Shown here: one piece after another, positions 7,295 through 15,490 of the stretch
Position numbering within the stretch: the first letter of the stretch is position 1
Layout of the letters: every line of letters starts with the position of its first letter
NCBI GenBank assembly: GCA_945952575.1
Contig: CAMFIY010000009.1
Coordinates: 1 to 19,936, forward strand
Direction: 5' to 3'
Source of the DNA: an uncultured Leucobacter sp.
GTDB taxonomy: Bacteria; Actinomycetota; Actinomycetes; Actinomycetales; Microbacteriaceae
Length of the DNA: 19,936 bases
The notes under the pieces: model-generated
Databases searched by the model: none
What the model saw: the letters and a program-made list of their open reading frames with translations, nothing else
Told to the model about the DNA's origin: nothing
Translations under genes and position numbers: made by a program

Positions 7295-8635
7295 ATGACC
7301 GCGAAGTCGCTTCACAGCGCAGCGCAGCGCACAGCAGCCGCCGAAAGCTCCAGCCCCGCACCGCTCTTCGACCGCCTGCGGCCGGTACTGCCCGAGTGCG
7401 CCTCGGTCAGCGATGCCGGAGAACTGACGATCGGCGGAGTACTCGTCAGCACGCTCGCCGAAGAATTCGGCACGCCGCTGCACGTCTACGACGAGGACGG
7501 GCTGCGCCGGCAGATGCGCCGCTTCGCCCAGGGGCTTCATGATCGCCGCCCGGGCTCCGAGGTGCTGTTCGCTTCGAAGTCGGCACCTATCGTCGGGATG
7601 TACCAGCTTGCCGCAGAAGAAGGCCTCTCCGTCGATGTGGCCGGGGGCGGCGAACTGCAGCTGGCCCTCGCGGCGGGAGTCCCCGCCGAACGCCTCTATC
7701 TGCACGGCAATGCGAAGACGGACGACGAGCTGCGCATGGCCCTCGACGCCGGCGTCGGAACCATCATCGTCGACAACGAGAACGAGCTCGACCGTCTCGA
7801 CCGTCTGCTCGTATGCCCGCAGCGCCTGCTGCTGCGGGTCATCCCCGGCATCGACGCCGAGACCCATGCATCCCAGGCAACCGGTGGCCATCGTTCGAAG
7901 TTCGGCTTCCCGATCCCGAGCCTGCCGGGCGTCCTGGAGCGGATCCGCAACCGTCCGCTGATGCAGCTCGACGGCGTGCATCTGCACATCGGCTCGCAGA
8001 TCCTCGGCCTGGAGCAGTTCGTGCAGGCGGTCGAAACCATCGCGACCGTCGGATCATTCCCGGTATACGACATCGGCGGCGGTCTCGGCGTGCAGTACGC
8101 GCTCGATGAGCCCGGTCCCGAAGTAGAGCAGTATCTCGACGCCATCACCGAGGCGGCGGCTCGCACGCTGCCCGAAGGCGCGCGGCTGCTGATCGAACCG
8201 GGACGCTCTGTGGTGGCTCGAGCAGGGATCACCCTGTACCGGACGGTCGCGGTGAAACGCGGCAAGGCCACCTTCGTCGCCGTCGACGGCGGCATGGCGG
8301 ATCAGCTCGACGTCGCCCTCACGGGCCAGCACTATGAACCGATACTCGCCGAACGTCTGAACGAGGCACCTGCGGAGTCGGTGCAGCTGGTCGGCCGCCA
8401 GTGCGAATCCGGCGACCTACTGGTGGACGGGGCGGTGATGCCTCCGGCGCAGGTGGACGACCTGGTGGCGCTCGCCACCACCGGCGCCTACTCCTACACC
8501 TTCAGCAACAACTACAACGGTGCGCTGAAGCCCGCAGTCGTATTCGTTCGGAATGGTCGAGCCCGACTGGTCACGGCACGCGAGAGCTACGCCGAGCTCC
8601 TCGCGCTGCATGCTCCGGCGCTCGCCGCGGGGTAG
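7295..8635 (+). CDS. Fold-III PLP-dependent decarboxylase, LysA/DapDC family (possible D-amino-acid decarboxylase)
   Basis: Cytoplasmic PLP enzyme of the alanine-racemase fold (Orn/DAP/Arg decarboxylase group 2). Visible active-site features are the PLP lysine K95 in FASKS, HGN at H137, the phosphate-binding GGGLG at about 261-265, EPGR at E301-R304, and CESGD with C370, the residue contributed across the dimer in this family. The C-terminal barrel ends with a YNGALKP segment. Length 446 residues is normal. It is the first gene of the rightward operon and is separated by 69 bases from the binding protein. A close paralogue is encoded at 15491-16810; over a 46-residue N-terminal stretch up to the PLP lysine I count 31 identities. 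Context (D-aminoacylase, peptide importer) argues for a catabolic role rather than lysine synthesis. DapDC acts on the D-carbon of meso-DAP, and Salmonella DokD of the same family decarboxylates D-ornithine/D-lysine. That substrate is inference here. Confidence 0.9.
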   Translation: MTAKSLHSAAQRTAAAESSSPAPLFDRLRPVLPECASVSDAGELTIGGVLVSTLAEEFGTPLHVYDEDGLRRQMRRFAQGLHDRRPGSEVLFASKSAPIVGMYQLAAEEGLSVDVAGGGELQLALAAGVPAERLYLHGNAKTDDELRMALDAGVGTIIVDNENELDRLDRLLVCPQRLLLRVIPGIDAETHASQATGGHRSKFGFPIPSLPGVLERIRNRPLMQLDGVHLHIGSQILGLEQFVQAVETIATVGSFPVYDIGGGLGVQYALDEPGPEVEQYLDAITEAAARTLPEGARLLIEPGRSVVARAGITLYRTVAVKRGKATFVAVDGGMADQLDVALTGQHYEPILAERLNEAPAESVQLVGRQCESGDLLVDGAVMPPAQVDDLVALATTGAYSYTFSNNYNGALKPAVVFVRNGRARLVTARESYAELLALHAPALAAG

Positions 8636-8704
8636 CTGCCCACTCCGAACTTCAACGCTGTCGTCGCAACACGCGCACCTCGCAACTCGATCAAGGAGGA
8701 TCAC

Positions 8705-10234
8705 ATGGCCCGGAGACCTGTCGCCATCTCACTCGCTTCACTCGCCCTCGTGGGAGCTCTCGCGCTGACCGGCTGCTCGCAGAGCGCCAACGGCGGCGGC
8801 GACGCCGGCGGCGAACCGGTGCACGGCGGCACCCTGACCGCGGCACGCGCCAACCCTTTCGAAGGCTTCGAACTCGACAAGCAGACCCTGAACAGCACCT
8901 TCCAGCTTTCGCAGGCGGTGATCGAGACCCTCACTCGTCCGAGCGAGGACGGCATGTCCTTGGCGCCGGGACTCGCCGAGTCCTGGGAATTCAACGACGA
9001 CAACACCGCACTCACCTTGCATCTCGAGCCCGAGGCCGCTTTCAGCGACGGCACGCCGGTGACCGCGGAAGACGTGGTCTTCTCGGTTGAGCAGTGGAAG
9101 GCCGGCCCCAACTATGGTGCGGTGTACGCGGTGGTGGACAAGGCTGAGGCGAGCGACGAGAAGACGGTGGTGCTGCACCTCGCCTATCCGGCGACCACCC
9201 TGCCCGCACTGCTCTCATGGTCGTCAGCCGGCGTGGTGCCGAAGGATTTCGGTGGCCGCAAGGCGGCCGATTTCTGGCAGAGCCCCATCGGCGCCGGCCC
9301 CTTCGTAGTGGAGAAGTGGAGCGCGAACGGAGAAGTGGTGCTGAAGCCGAACCGCCACTACCACCGCGAGGGGCTGCCTCGCGTGGATGAGGTGGTGAGC
9401 AACTACGCTGCGGATCCGAACTCCATCACCCTGCAACTGCAGTCGGGCCAGCTCGATCTCGCGGACGAGATCACCCCGGTGGTCGCTTCCTCGCTGCCGA
9501 AGAACATGGTGGTGCAGGCCCCGGAGCACATCACCGACAATCTGATCTTCAACACGAAGCATGCCGCGCTCAAGGATCCGAAGGTGCGTCAGGCCATCGG
9601 CTACGCCCTCGACTACCAGGCGCTCTCCGACACCGCGTTCCGCGGCTACGGCGTCCCCCCGGTCGGCGCCCTGCCCACCAACAGCGAGTACTGGGCTCCG
9701 CCGGGCAAGCCCTACTTCACCGAGGATCAGGCAAAGGCGAAGGAGCTCCTCGGCGACACCCGGGTAGGCCCTCTCGAACTGATCTACGTGAATGATCCTT
9801 CGGGCTCGCTGGTGGCGCAGATCACCCAGGACAGCCTCGCGAAGATCGGCATCGAGGTAAAGCTCCGCGGTTCCGATGCCGGCACCATGCTCGGTGCGAT
9901 GGACGAGGGGGATTTCGACCTCGCGGCCTTCGCCTACAACGCGATCTCGCCCGATGCCTCCGATCCGGCCACCTTCATCGCCACGACCAACGGGATGTAT
10001 TCCGGTGTCTCCACCGACCGTCTCTTCGAGTTGCTCAGCAAGTACGACGCCGTGTCCGGCGCTGAGGAGAAGGAGGCGCTGATCAGCAAGATGCAGGACA
10101 ACCTCTTCGAGGATCCGCCGTTCATCGCGCTCGTGCACCGAAGCGCGCTCGAGGGCAAGGGAGCCTCCGTCCAGGGGTTCAGCATGACGCCCTGGGGCAA
10201 TTACGACCTTGCGACGGTGTGGAAGCAGCAATGA
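8705..10234 (+). CDS. Dipeptide/oligopeptide-type ABC substrate-binding lipoprotein (family 5)
   Basis: Extracellular lipoprotein receptor of a Dpp/Opp-type importer. The signal peptide (MARRP, hydrophobic core) ends in lipobox LTGC with C24, followed by a Gly/Ser/Asn-rich linker. The mature protein has the family-5 order: GGTLTAA, a TRPSEDG..LAPGLAESWEF segment near 80-100, FSDGTPVTAEDVVFS near 115, and GAGPFVVEKW near 200. At 509 residues it is typical. An excellent ribosome site AAGGAGG (8693-8699) lies five bases before the ATG, and this is probably the most strongly translated gene of the operon. The end overlaps DppB as ATGA. Family 5 binds peptides but also nickel, opines, glycans and other solutes, so the ligand is open; the pathway suggests a peptide or N-acylated amino acid. 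Confidence 0.93.
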   Translation: MARRPVAISLASLALVGALALTGCSQSANGGGDAGGEPVHGGTLTAARANPFEGFELDKQTLNSTFQLSQAVIETLTRPSEDGMSLAPGLAESWEFNDDNTALTLHLEPEAAFSDGTPVTAEDVVFSVEQWKAGPNYGAVYAVVDKAEASDEKTVVLHLAYPATTLPALLSWSSAGVVPKDFGGRKAADFWQSPIGAGPFVVEKWSANGEVVLKPNRHYHREGLPRVDEVVSNYAADPNSITLQLQSGQLDLADEITPVVASSLPKNMVVQAPEHITDNLIFNTKHAALKDPKVRQAIGYALDYQALSDTAFRGYGVPPVGALPTNSEYWAPPGKPYFTEDQAKAKELLGDTRVGPLELIYVNDPSGSLVAQITQDSLAKIGIEVKLRGSDAGTMLGAMDEGDFDLAAFAYNAISPDASDPATFIATTNGMYSGVSTDRLFELLSKYDAVSGAEEKEALISKMQDNLFEDPPFIALVHRSALEGKGASVQGFSMTPWGNYDLATVWKQQ

Positions 10235-11181
10235 TCGGTTCCCGCTACGGTTTTCTGTTCAGGAGACTGCTCAGCCTGATTCCGCTCCTGCTGGGGATAC
10301 TGCTGCTGGTGATGCTGCTGCTCAATCTGACGCCGGGCGATCCGGCCCGTCTGGTGGCCGGCACTCGTGCTCCGGAGTCGGAACTCGTCAAGGTGCGAGA
10401 GCAGCTGGGGCTCGATCAACCCATCTGGCTCAGGTACTTCGACTATCTGGGCGCGGTGCTCCGCGGCGATCTGGGCAGCTCCTTCAAGACGGGCCAGCCC
10501 GTGGCCGATCAGATCGCGGCCCAGCTGCCGGTCACGCTTTCGATCGCCGTTCTCGGCGTGCTGGTCGGCCTGGTGATCGCGGTGCCGCTGGCCGTGCTCT
10601 CCAGTCGTCGCCCCGATGGACTCGCCGATCACACGATCCGCGTGCTCGGCGTGCTGAGCATCGGCCTGCCCAGCTTCTGGGTGGCGATCATGGCGATCTC
10701 GCTCATTGCGCTGCCCACCGGATGGTTCCCCGTGGCCGGCGTGGGTCGCGGCGGCGGCGACTTCGTCCGGGCGATGGTGCTGCCATCGCTGGTGGTTGCA
10801 CTGAGCATCATCGCGCCGATGATCCGCAGTCTGCGCGCGGCAATGATCGAGCTGAACTCCACCGAGTTCGTGTACGCCGCACGCACCCTCGGCTTCAACG
10901 GCGGGCAGGTGACCCGCCTGTTCCAGCTGCGCAACGCCGTCTCGCCCCTGGTCATCGTGACCGCGGCCCAGGCCGGGTACGCGCTCTTCGGCACCGTGGT
11001 GGTGGAGGTGGCCTTCGGCCTCCCCGGCATGGGACAGGGGTTGGTCACCGCCTCGACCACGCGCGACTTCCCGCTGGTGCGGGGCTACACGCTGGTGTTC
11101 GCCGTGCTGATCGTGCTGGTCTACCTGATCGCCGATCTGGTGATCGCCGCCGTCGATCCGAGAGTGAGGATCACCGCATGA
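10231..11181 (+). CDS. DppB-type ABC permease
   Basis: First membrane subunit of the Dpp/Opp-type importer. The 316-residue protein begins with a short basic stretch and a long hydrophobic helix, has the family's NLTPGDPA segment after it, a periplasmic region with LGLDQPIWLRY and GDLGSSF, and then five further helices. The cytoplasmic EAA-type loop that docks on the ATPase is EFVYAARTLGFNGGQ near residue 212, with the following FGLPGMGQGL typical of DppB. The ATG at 10231, overlapping the binding-protein stop as ATGA, is preferred over a GTG twelve bases upstream. The end again overlaps the next gene as ATGA. Confidence 0.93.
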   Translation: MIGSRYGFLFRRLLSLIPLLLGILLLVMLLLNLTPGDPARLVAGTRAPESELVKVREQLGLDQPIWLRYFDYLGAVLRGDLGSSFKTGQPVADQIAAQLPVTLSIAVLGVLVGLVIAVPLAVLSSRRPDGLADHTIRVLGVLSIGLPSFWVAIMAISLIALPTGWFPVAGVGRGGGDFVRAMVLPSLVVALSIIAPMIRSLRAAMIELNSTEFVYAARTLGFNGGQVTRLFQLRNAVSPLVIVTAAQAGYALFGTVVVEVAFGLPGMGQGLVTASTTRDFPLVRGYTLVFAVLIVLVYLIADLVIAAVDPRVRITA

Positions 11182-12032
11182 CCCTGCTCACCGCGCGCTT
11201 GCGCATTCCTCAGAACCCGAGATCAAGCCGCAGGGCGCGTTCGGTCAAGATCTGGCTCGGTGGCGCCATCGTCGGCGCGTACGTCCTGGTTGCGGTGTTC
11301 GCCCCGCTGCTGGCGCCCTTCGATCCGCTGGCGCAGAACGCCTCCGCGGCCCTGCAGGGTCCCTCGGCAACGCATCTGCTGGGCACGGACGAGCTGGGCC
11401 GGGATGTCCTCAGTCGTCTGCTGCATGCCACTCGCATCGATGTGCCGGTGGCTGCGCTCGTCACTCTGCTCCCGTGCCTGCTGGGCACCCTGATCGGGCT
11501 CGTCGCCGGCTACTTCGGTGGGTGGTTCGACGCTGTGGTGATGCGGATCAGCGATCTGCTCCAGGCCTTCCCCAGCTACATCTTGATGATCGTGCTGGTG
11601 TTCGCGATGGGACCGGGCATCCCCTCGCTGCTGATCAGCTTCACCATCATCGGCTGGGTGGTCTATGCCAGATTGGTGCGCACCGAAGTGCTGCGCGTGC
11701 GTGAGGCCGGTTACGTGGTGGCGGCGCGCACGAGCGGGTTCTCGACGCTCAGGATCATGGGGCGGCATGTGCTGCCGAACGTGCTCAAGCAGAACATCGT
11801 GTATCTCGGATCCGCTCTGGTGTTCGCCGTGACCACGCTGACCGCGTTCTCCTTCCTCGGCTTCGGCATTCAACAACCCACGCCGGAATGGGGCAGCATG
11901 ATCTCCGCAGGGCAGCCATACCTGACGATCGCGCCGATGCTGGTGGCGATCCCCGGTGCGGTGATCACGGTGTTCGCGCTCGGCCTCTCGCTGCTGGGCG
12001 ACGGTGTGCAGGATCGACTGGAGAAGAGATGA
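11178..12032 (+). CDS. DppC-type ABC permease
   Basis: Second membrane subunit of the importer. The 284-residue protein has a basic cytoplasmic N-terminus, one helix, the DppC hallmark LLGTDELGRDVLSRLLH near residue 66, and five more hydrophobic segments. The EAA loop reads REAGYVVAARTSGFSTLRIM near residue 175, with FLGFGIQQPTPEWG, a typical DppC/OppC signature, near 224. The ATG overlaps the DppB stop as ATGA; the reading frame is open far upstream inside DppB, but that portion is not homologous to permeases. Ends with an ATGA overlap to the ATPase gene. Confidence 0.93.
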   Translation: MTLLTARLRIPQNPRSSRRARSVKIWLGGAIVGAYVLVAVFAPLLAPFDPLAQNASAALQGPSATHLLGTDELGRDVLSRLLHATRIDVPVAALVTLLPCLLGTLIGLVAGYFGGWFDAVVMRISDLLQAFPSYILMIVLVFAMGPGIPSLLISFTIIGWVVYARLVRTEVLRVREAGYVVAARTSGFSTLRIMGRHVLPNVLKQNIVYLGSALVFAVTTLTAFSFLGFGIQQPTPEWGSMISAGQPYLTIAPMLVAIPGAVITVFALGLSLLGDGVQDRLEKR

Positions 12033-12787
12033 GCGGCACAGTGCTCGAACTACAGGGCCTGCGCGTGCTCGATGCGCACGGCGAGCCGCTGGTGCACGGC
12101 CTGGACCTCAACCTCAGGCGGGGCGAGACTCTGGGTTTCGTAGGCGAATCGGGAAGCGGCAAGAGCCTGACCCTGCGTGCCATTCTCGATATCCTCCCCG
12201 ACGGGCTCACACGGGAGGGGCGGGTGACACGCAGCCCACGCACCGCGATGATCTTCCAAGAGCCCTCGCTCGCGCTGAACCCGACCATGCGCATCGGGGC
12301 ATTCGTCGCCCGCAGCTGGCAGCTGCACCATCCGGGTGACTCCGCCGCGCAGAGCCGCACACGGGCACTCGCCCTGTTGGAGCAGGTGGGCATCGCTCGG
12401 GCCGCGGAACGGATGGCGGCCTGGCCGCACGAGCTCTCGGGTGGCATGCGCCAGCGGGTGATGATCGCTGCGACGCTGGCCACCGAACCCGAGCTGCTGC
12501 TCTGCGACGAGCCCACCACCGCACTCGATGTGCTGGTGCAGGCCCAGATTCTCGCACTGCTGCGGGGACTGGTCGCCGAGCGGGGCCTCGCGCTCGTGTT
12601 CGTGAGCCACGACTTGGCTGTGGTCTCCGAACTCTGCGAGCGGATTCTGGTGCTGCGCGACGGCGAAGAGGTGGAGCGCGGGGTGCTCGCCGAGGTGCTC
12701 GCGGCGCCGCGGCAGGAGTACACCCGAGAACTGCTGACCGCGAATCTCGCCCGCAGGATGACGGAGCCGGCAGGAGGCCGAGGATGA
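12029..12787 (+). CDS. DppD-type ABC ATPase
   Basis: One of two ATPases energising the Dpp-type importer at the inner face of the membrane. All motor motifs are intact: Walker A GESGSGKS at 39-46, Q-loop MIFQEP near 76, signature LSGGMRQR near 138, Walker B LLLCDEP with the catalytic glutamate near 161, and the switch histidine in SHD near 193. At 252 residues it is short: DppD/OppD proteins usually run to about 320-330 residues with a C-terminal oligopeptide-transporter extension, and this one stops soon after the APRQEYTREL segment where that extension normally begins. Start and end are both ATGA overlaps, so it is coupled to DppC and DppF. Confidence 0.92.
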   Translation: MSGTVLELQGLRVLDAHGEPLVHGLDLNLRRGETLGFVGESGSGKSLTLRAILDILPDGLTREGRVTRSPRTAMIFQEPSLALNPTMRIGAFVARSWQLHHPGDSAAQSRTRALALLEQVGIARAAERMAAWPHELSGGMRQRVMIAATLATEPELLLCDEPTTALDVLVQAQILALLRGLVAERGLALVFVSHDLAVVSELCERILVLRDGEEVERGVLAEVLAAPRQEYTRELLTANLARRMTEPAGGRG

Positions 12788-13620
12788 ACGCGGATACCGG
12801 AAACATGGCGGGCGGCGCCGCTGAGATGCTCCGCTTCGACCGGGTGAGCGTCACCTTCGCGCGCTCCGGGGCGCTGACGCGGCTGCTACGGATCGGATCC
12901 GGCTCTCCCGTGATCGCGGTCGACGACGTCACCATCGCCGTGCCGAAGGGCGGCTCTCTCGGCATCGTCGGCGAATCCGGCAGCGGCAAGTCCACACTGG
13001 TCCGCGCTGCACTGGGTCTGGAGCGGCCGAGTGCAGGGCGGATCCTGCTCGAAGGCAGCGAGCTGGGCAGGCGACGCGGTGAACGCGAACGCCGGGCGTT
13101 GCAGATGGTGTTTCAGGATCCCGGTACCACCCTGAATCCGGCTCATACCGTTCGCGCCACGCTGCGGGAGACCCTGCGCGTGCACCGGATGGTGCCGCGT
13201 GGAGAGGTGGACCGACGCGTGGACGAACTGCTTGATCTGGTCCGTTTGCCGACGAAGACGGCCGGGCAACGACCTGCCTCCCTCTCGGGCGGGCAGAAGC
13301 AGCGCGTGGCCATCGCCCGTGCGCTCTCACTCGAACCCGAGATCCTGTTCGCCGACGAAGCGACGAGTGCGCTCGATGTGGTGGTGCAGGCCGCGGTCCT
13401 CGACCTGCTCAAGGAGCTGCGGCGAGAAACCGGCGTCACGCTGGTCTGCGTCACTCATGATCTCGATCTCGTACACTACGTCTGCGACGACGTGGCGGTG
13501 CTGCAGGCGGGTCGACTGATCGAGTCGGGCAGGGTCGCCGAGGTGCTCGATGCACCGCAGCACGACTACACCCGGCGGCTGATCGCGGCCGCACCGAAGC
13601 TGAAAGTTGCTGCGACATGA
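12784..13620 (+). CDS. DppF-type ABC ATPase
   Basis: Second ATPase of the importer, expected to pair with the DppD-like subunit. Motifs are complete: Walker A GESGSGKST at 63-71, Q-loop MVFQDP near 106, signature LSGGQKQR near 165, Walker B ILFADEA near 188 and switch histidine in THD near 221. The N-terminus is longer than in DppD and includes a LTRLLRIGSG insertion before the first ATPase strand, a common DppF/OppF feature. The 278-residue product lacks most of the usual C-terminal extension. The ATG overlaps the DppD stop (ATGA, 12784-12787), and the stop overlaps the amidohydrolase start (ATGA, 13617-13620). Confidence 0.92.
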   Translation: MNADTGNMAGGAAEMLRFDRVSVTFARSGALTRLLRIGSGSPVIAVDDVTIAVPKGGSLGIVGESGSGKSTLVRAALGLERPSAGRILLEGSELGRRRGERERRALQMVFQDPGTTLNPAHTVRATLRETLRVHRMVPRGEVDRRVDELLDLVRLPTKTAGQRPASLSGGQKQRVAIARALSLEPEILFADEATSALDVVVQAAVLDLLKELRRETGVTLVCVTHDLDLVHYVCDDVAVLQAGRLIESGRVAEVLDAPQHDYTRRLIAAAPKLKVAAT

Positions 13621-15200
13621 CGATTCTCTACACGGCGAGCACCATCCGAACGTTGAGCGAGGATGCGCCCGAGGTCGACGGCGTGCTGGTGGACCATGAC
13701 CGGGTCGTCGCAGTGGGCGAGGCGGATCAATTGCGATCGCGTGCCGATCGCGTGGTCGATTTCGGCGATGCCACTATCGTGCCCGGCTTGATCGACGGCC
13801 ATGTCCACCCGGTGATCGGTCTGGCGGAGATGGTGGACAGCGTCGATCTGGCCGAAGTGCACTCGCTCCACGAAGTGGTGCGTGCTCTTGCCGAGCAGCG
13901 CGATCGCGTGGGTGACTCGGCCTGGCTGCGCGGTCGCGGGCTCGACCCCGCCGTGTTCGGCAATTCGACCCCGAGCGCGGCCGCTCTGGGGGCTGCGTTC
14001 GAGCGCGGCCCGGGTTTCGTACTGTTCGCGGACGGGCACTCGGCAATCGCCTCGGGGCCGGCGCTCGCCCAGGCTGGAATCGACGGACCACGCAGCTTCG
14101 CCTCACGCTCAGAGATCGTGGTTGATGGCTCGGCCGTGCCGACCGGCTACCTGATCGAGGGTGAGGCCTATGAACTGGTGGAGCGACTGATACCGCTGCC
14201 GAGCTTCGATGAGCACTGTCAGCAGCTGCGCGAGCTATTCGTCAGCATGGCGAGCACCGGTCTCACCGGCATCGATGTGATGGACTGCGTGGAGCCGACT
14301 ATCGAGCTGTTGCGCGCATTGGAGAACGAGGGCGAACTGCCGTTGCGCGTGAATCTACGTCCGATGCTCGTCCCGGGAGACCAGCTGGAGAGTGTGATCG
14401 CGATGCAGCAACAGCGCGGTCGCCGGTGGCGGGTCGACGGGGTGAAGCTGCTGGTCGACGGCACCGTCGACGGCGGAACCGCCTGGCTTGAGTACCCCGA
14501 CACGCATGGGGAGAGCACGACCTCGCTGTGGCGTGATCCCGATGTCTTCGCGGACGTGGCGACACGGCTGCATCGCGCCGGAGTCAACCTTGCCGTGCAT
14601 GCGATCGGGGATCGCGGGGTGCGCGAGGTGCTCGCACTGCTCGACGGCCTCACCGAGCGCTATGGAGCAGTGGCACGGCATCGCATCGAGCACGTCGAGG
14701 TGCTGAGCGACGCGGATGTGCTGTCATTCGGGCGCAGTCGTGTGGCGGCGAGCATGCAACCGCTGCACTGCACACATTTCTGCGCCGCCGACGGCAGCGA
14801 CAACTGGTCGCAACGGCTCGGAGACGAGCGCGTGGCACGAGGCTTCCGCTGGGCCGATCTGCGGGCGGCGGGCGGCACGCTGGCGCTCGGAAGCGACTGG
14901 CCGGTGGCGCCGTACGACCCGCGCTGGACGATGGCCGACGCGCAGCTGCGACGACGCTTCGACCATGGAGATGCTGCTCCGGTGCGGCCGGATCAAGGCT
15001 TGACTGCGATGCAAGCCCTCGAAGGACTGACCACGCATGCGGCCCTGGCCGCTGCGCAAGAGGAGGCTCGCGGCCGGATCCAACGCGGCTACTACGCCGA
15101 TTTCACCGTGTTCGGGAAGGATCCACTCTCCAGCCCTCCCGAGGAGATGGGTCGCAACCCGGTGATCGCAACCGTCGTGGGTGGCGATCAGGTGCCGTGA
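13617..15200 (+). CDS. YtcJ-type metal-dependent amidohydrolase (amidohydrolase 3 family)
   Basis: Predicted cytoplasmic hydrolase of amide or related C-N bonds. The 527-residue protein shows the expected metal-site layout: DGHVHP with H62 and H64, a VDGVKLLVDG segment with K277 in the place of the carboxylated lysine, HAIGDRG with H328, RIEHVE with H359 and GSDWPV with D427. The C-terminal ADFTVFGKDP strand closes the small beta-domain. Members are often called 'amidohydrolase' without known substrate, and related proteins act on N-substituted formamides. It is the last gene of the operon and overlaps DppF by ATGA. Two different amidohydrolases in one cluster (this and the D-aminoacylase) suggest two successive or alternative acyl/amide bonds in the imported substrate; this is inference. 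Confidence 0.88.
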   Translation: MTILYTASTIRTLSEDAPEVDGVLVDHDRVVAVGEADQLRSRADRVVDFGDATIVPGLIDGHVHPVIGLAEMVDSVDLAEVHSLHEVVRALAEQRDRVGDSAWLRGRGLDPAVFGNSTPSAAALGAAFERGPGFVLFADGHSAIASGPALAQAGIDGPRSFASRSEIVVDGSAVPTGYLIEGEAYELVERLIPLPSFDEHCQQLRELFVSMASTGLTGIDVMDCVEPTIELLRALENEGELPLRVNLRPMLVPGDQLESVIAMQQQRGRRWRVDGVKLLVDGTVDGGTAWLEYPDTHGESTTSLWRDPDVFADVATRLHRAGVNLAVHAIGDRGVREVLALLDGLTERYGAVARHRIEHVEVLSDADVLSFGRSRVAASMQPLHCTHFCAADGSDNWSQRLGDERVARGFRWADLRAAGGTLALGSDWPVAPYDPRWTMADAQLRRRFDHGDAAPVRPDQGLTAMQALEGLTTHAALAAAQEEARGRIQRGYYADFTVFGKDPLSSPPEEMGRNPVIATVVGGDQVP

Positions 15201-15323
15201 AATAGCTCACCCGACAGGACGGACCGGCGGTAGATCGGCATCGACATGCGATTGTCGTCGCAAGGAGGTCGTCGTTGTTCGAAGCGCTCCCCCGAAGCGC
15301 GGTGGCTCGAGCGGCGGGCATTG
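15201..15323. other. Convergent junction with small hairpins
   Basis: This short space separates the rightward amidohydrolase operon from the leftward tRNA. Two modest hairpins are visible: CGACA/TGTCG (15242-15246 and 15253-15257, six-base loop) and GCGCT/AGCGC (15284-15288 and 15296-15300, seven-base loop). Neither has a T-run, and either could end transcription from one side. No gene is seen. Confidence 0.35.
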
Positions 15324-15398
15324 TGGCTGGGATACCAGGACTCGAACCTAGAATGACGGTACCAGAAACCGTAGTGTTGCCAATTACACCATATCCCA
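15324..15398 (-). tRNA. tRNA-Gln (anticodon CUG)
   Basis: Read on the reverse strand it folds into a full cloverleaf: acceptor TGGGATA/TATCCCA, D-stem GTGT/ACAC, anticodon stem ACGGT/ACCGT with loop TTCTGGT placing CTG at the anticodon, T-arm with TTCGAGT, discriminator G and an encoded CCA (15324-15326). The weak U1-A72 first pair and G discriminator are typical of tRNA-Gln. It reads CAG. A TTGACC hexamer at 15432-15437 on the same strand is a possible -35, but no clear -10 follows. The 3' end faces the D-amino-acid cluster. Confidence 0.95.
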
Positions 15399-15444
15399 AT
15401 GGGCGACCCGGAAAACCGGAGTAGCACCGAGGGTCAAGCTTACC

Positions 15445-15485
15445 CGGTCGCCGCCCGGAACTCAAAACGAGACGGCCGGCGACCG
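15445..15485 (-). terminator. Hairpin after second LysA-like gene, probable terminator
   Basis: A perfect 9-bp inverted repeat CGGTCGCCG (15445-15453) / CGGCGACCG (15477-15485) begins five bases past the decarboxylase TAG stop (15491-15493). The 23-base loop can form further short pairs (CCG/CGG and CTC/GAG). There is no T-tract, as in many GC-rich genomes. Its position between the decarboxylase and the same-strand tRNA supports a terminator. Confidence 0.55.
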
Positions 15486-15490
15486 AGCGT

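Noticed and set aside
10209..11177. Long N-terminal extension in frame with DppC
   Set aside because: The extension runs through DppB in another frame and is not permease-like; the ATGA-overlapping ATG at 11178 begins the conserved DppC protein.
11888..12028. Upstream extension of the DppD frame
   Set aside because: It lies inside DppC coding sequence and lacks ABC homology; the ATG at 12029 fits both the overlap pattern and the family start.
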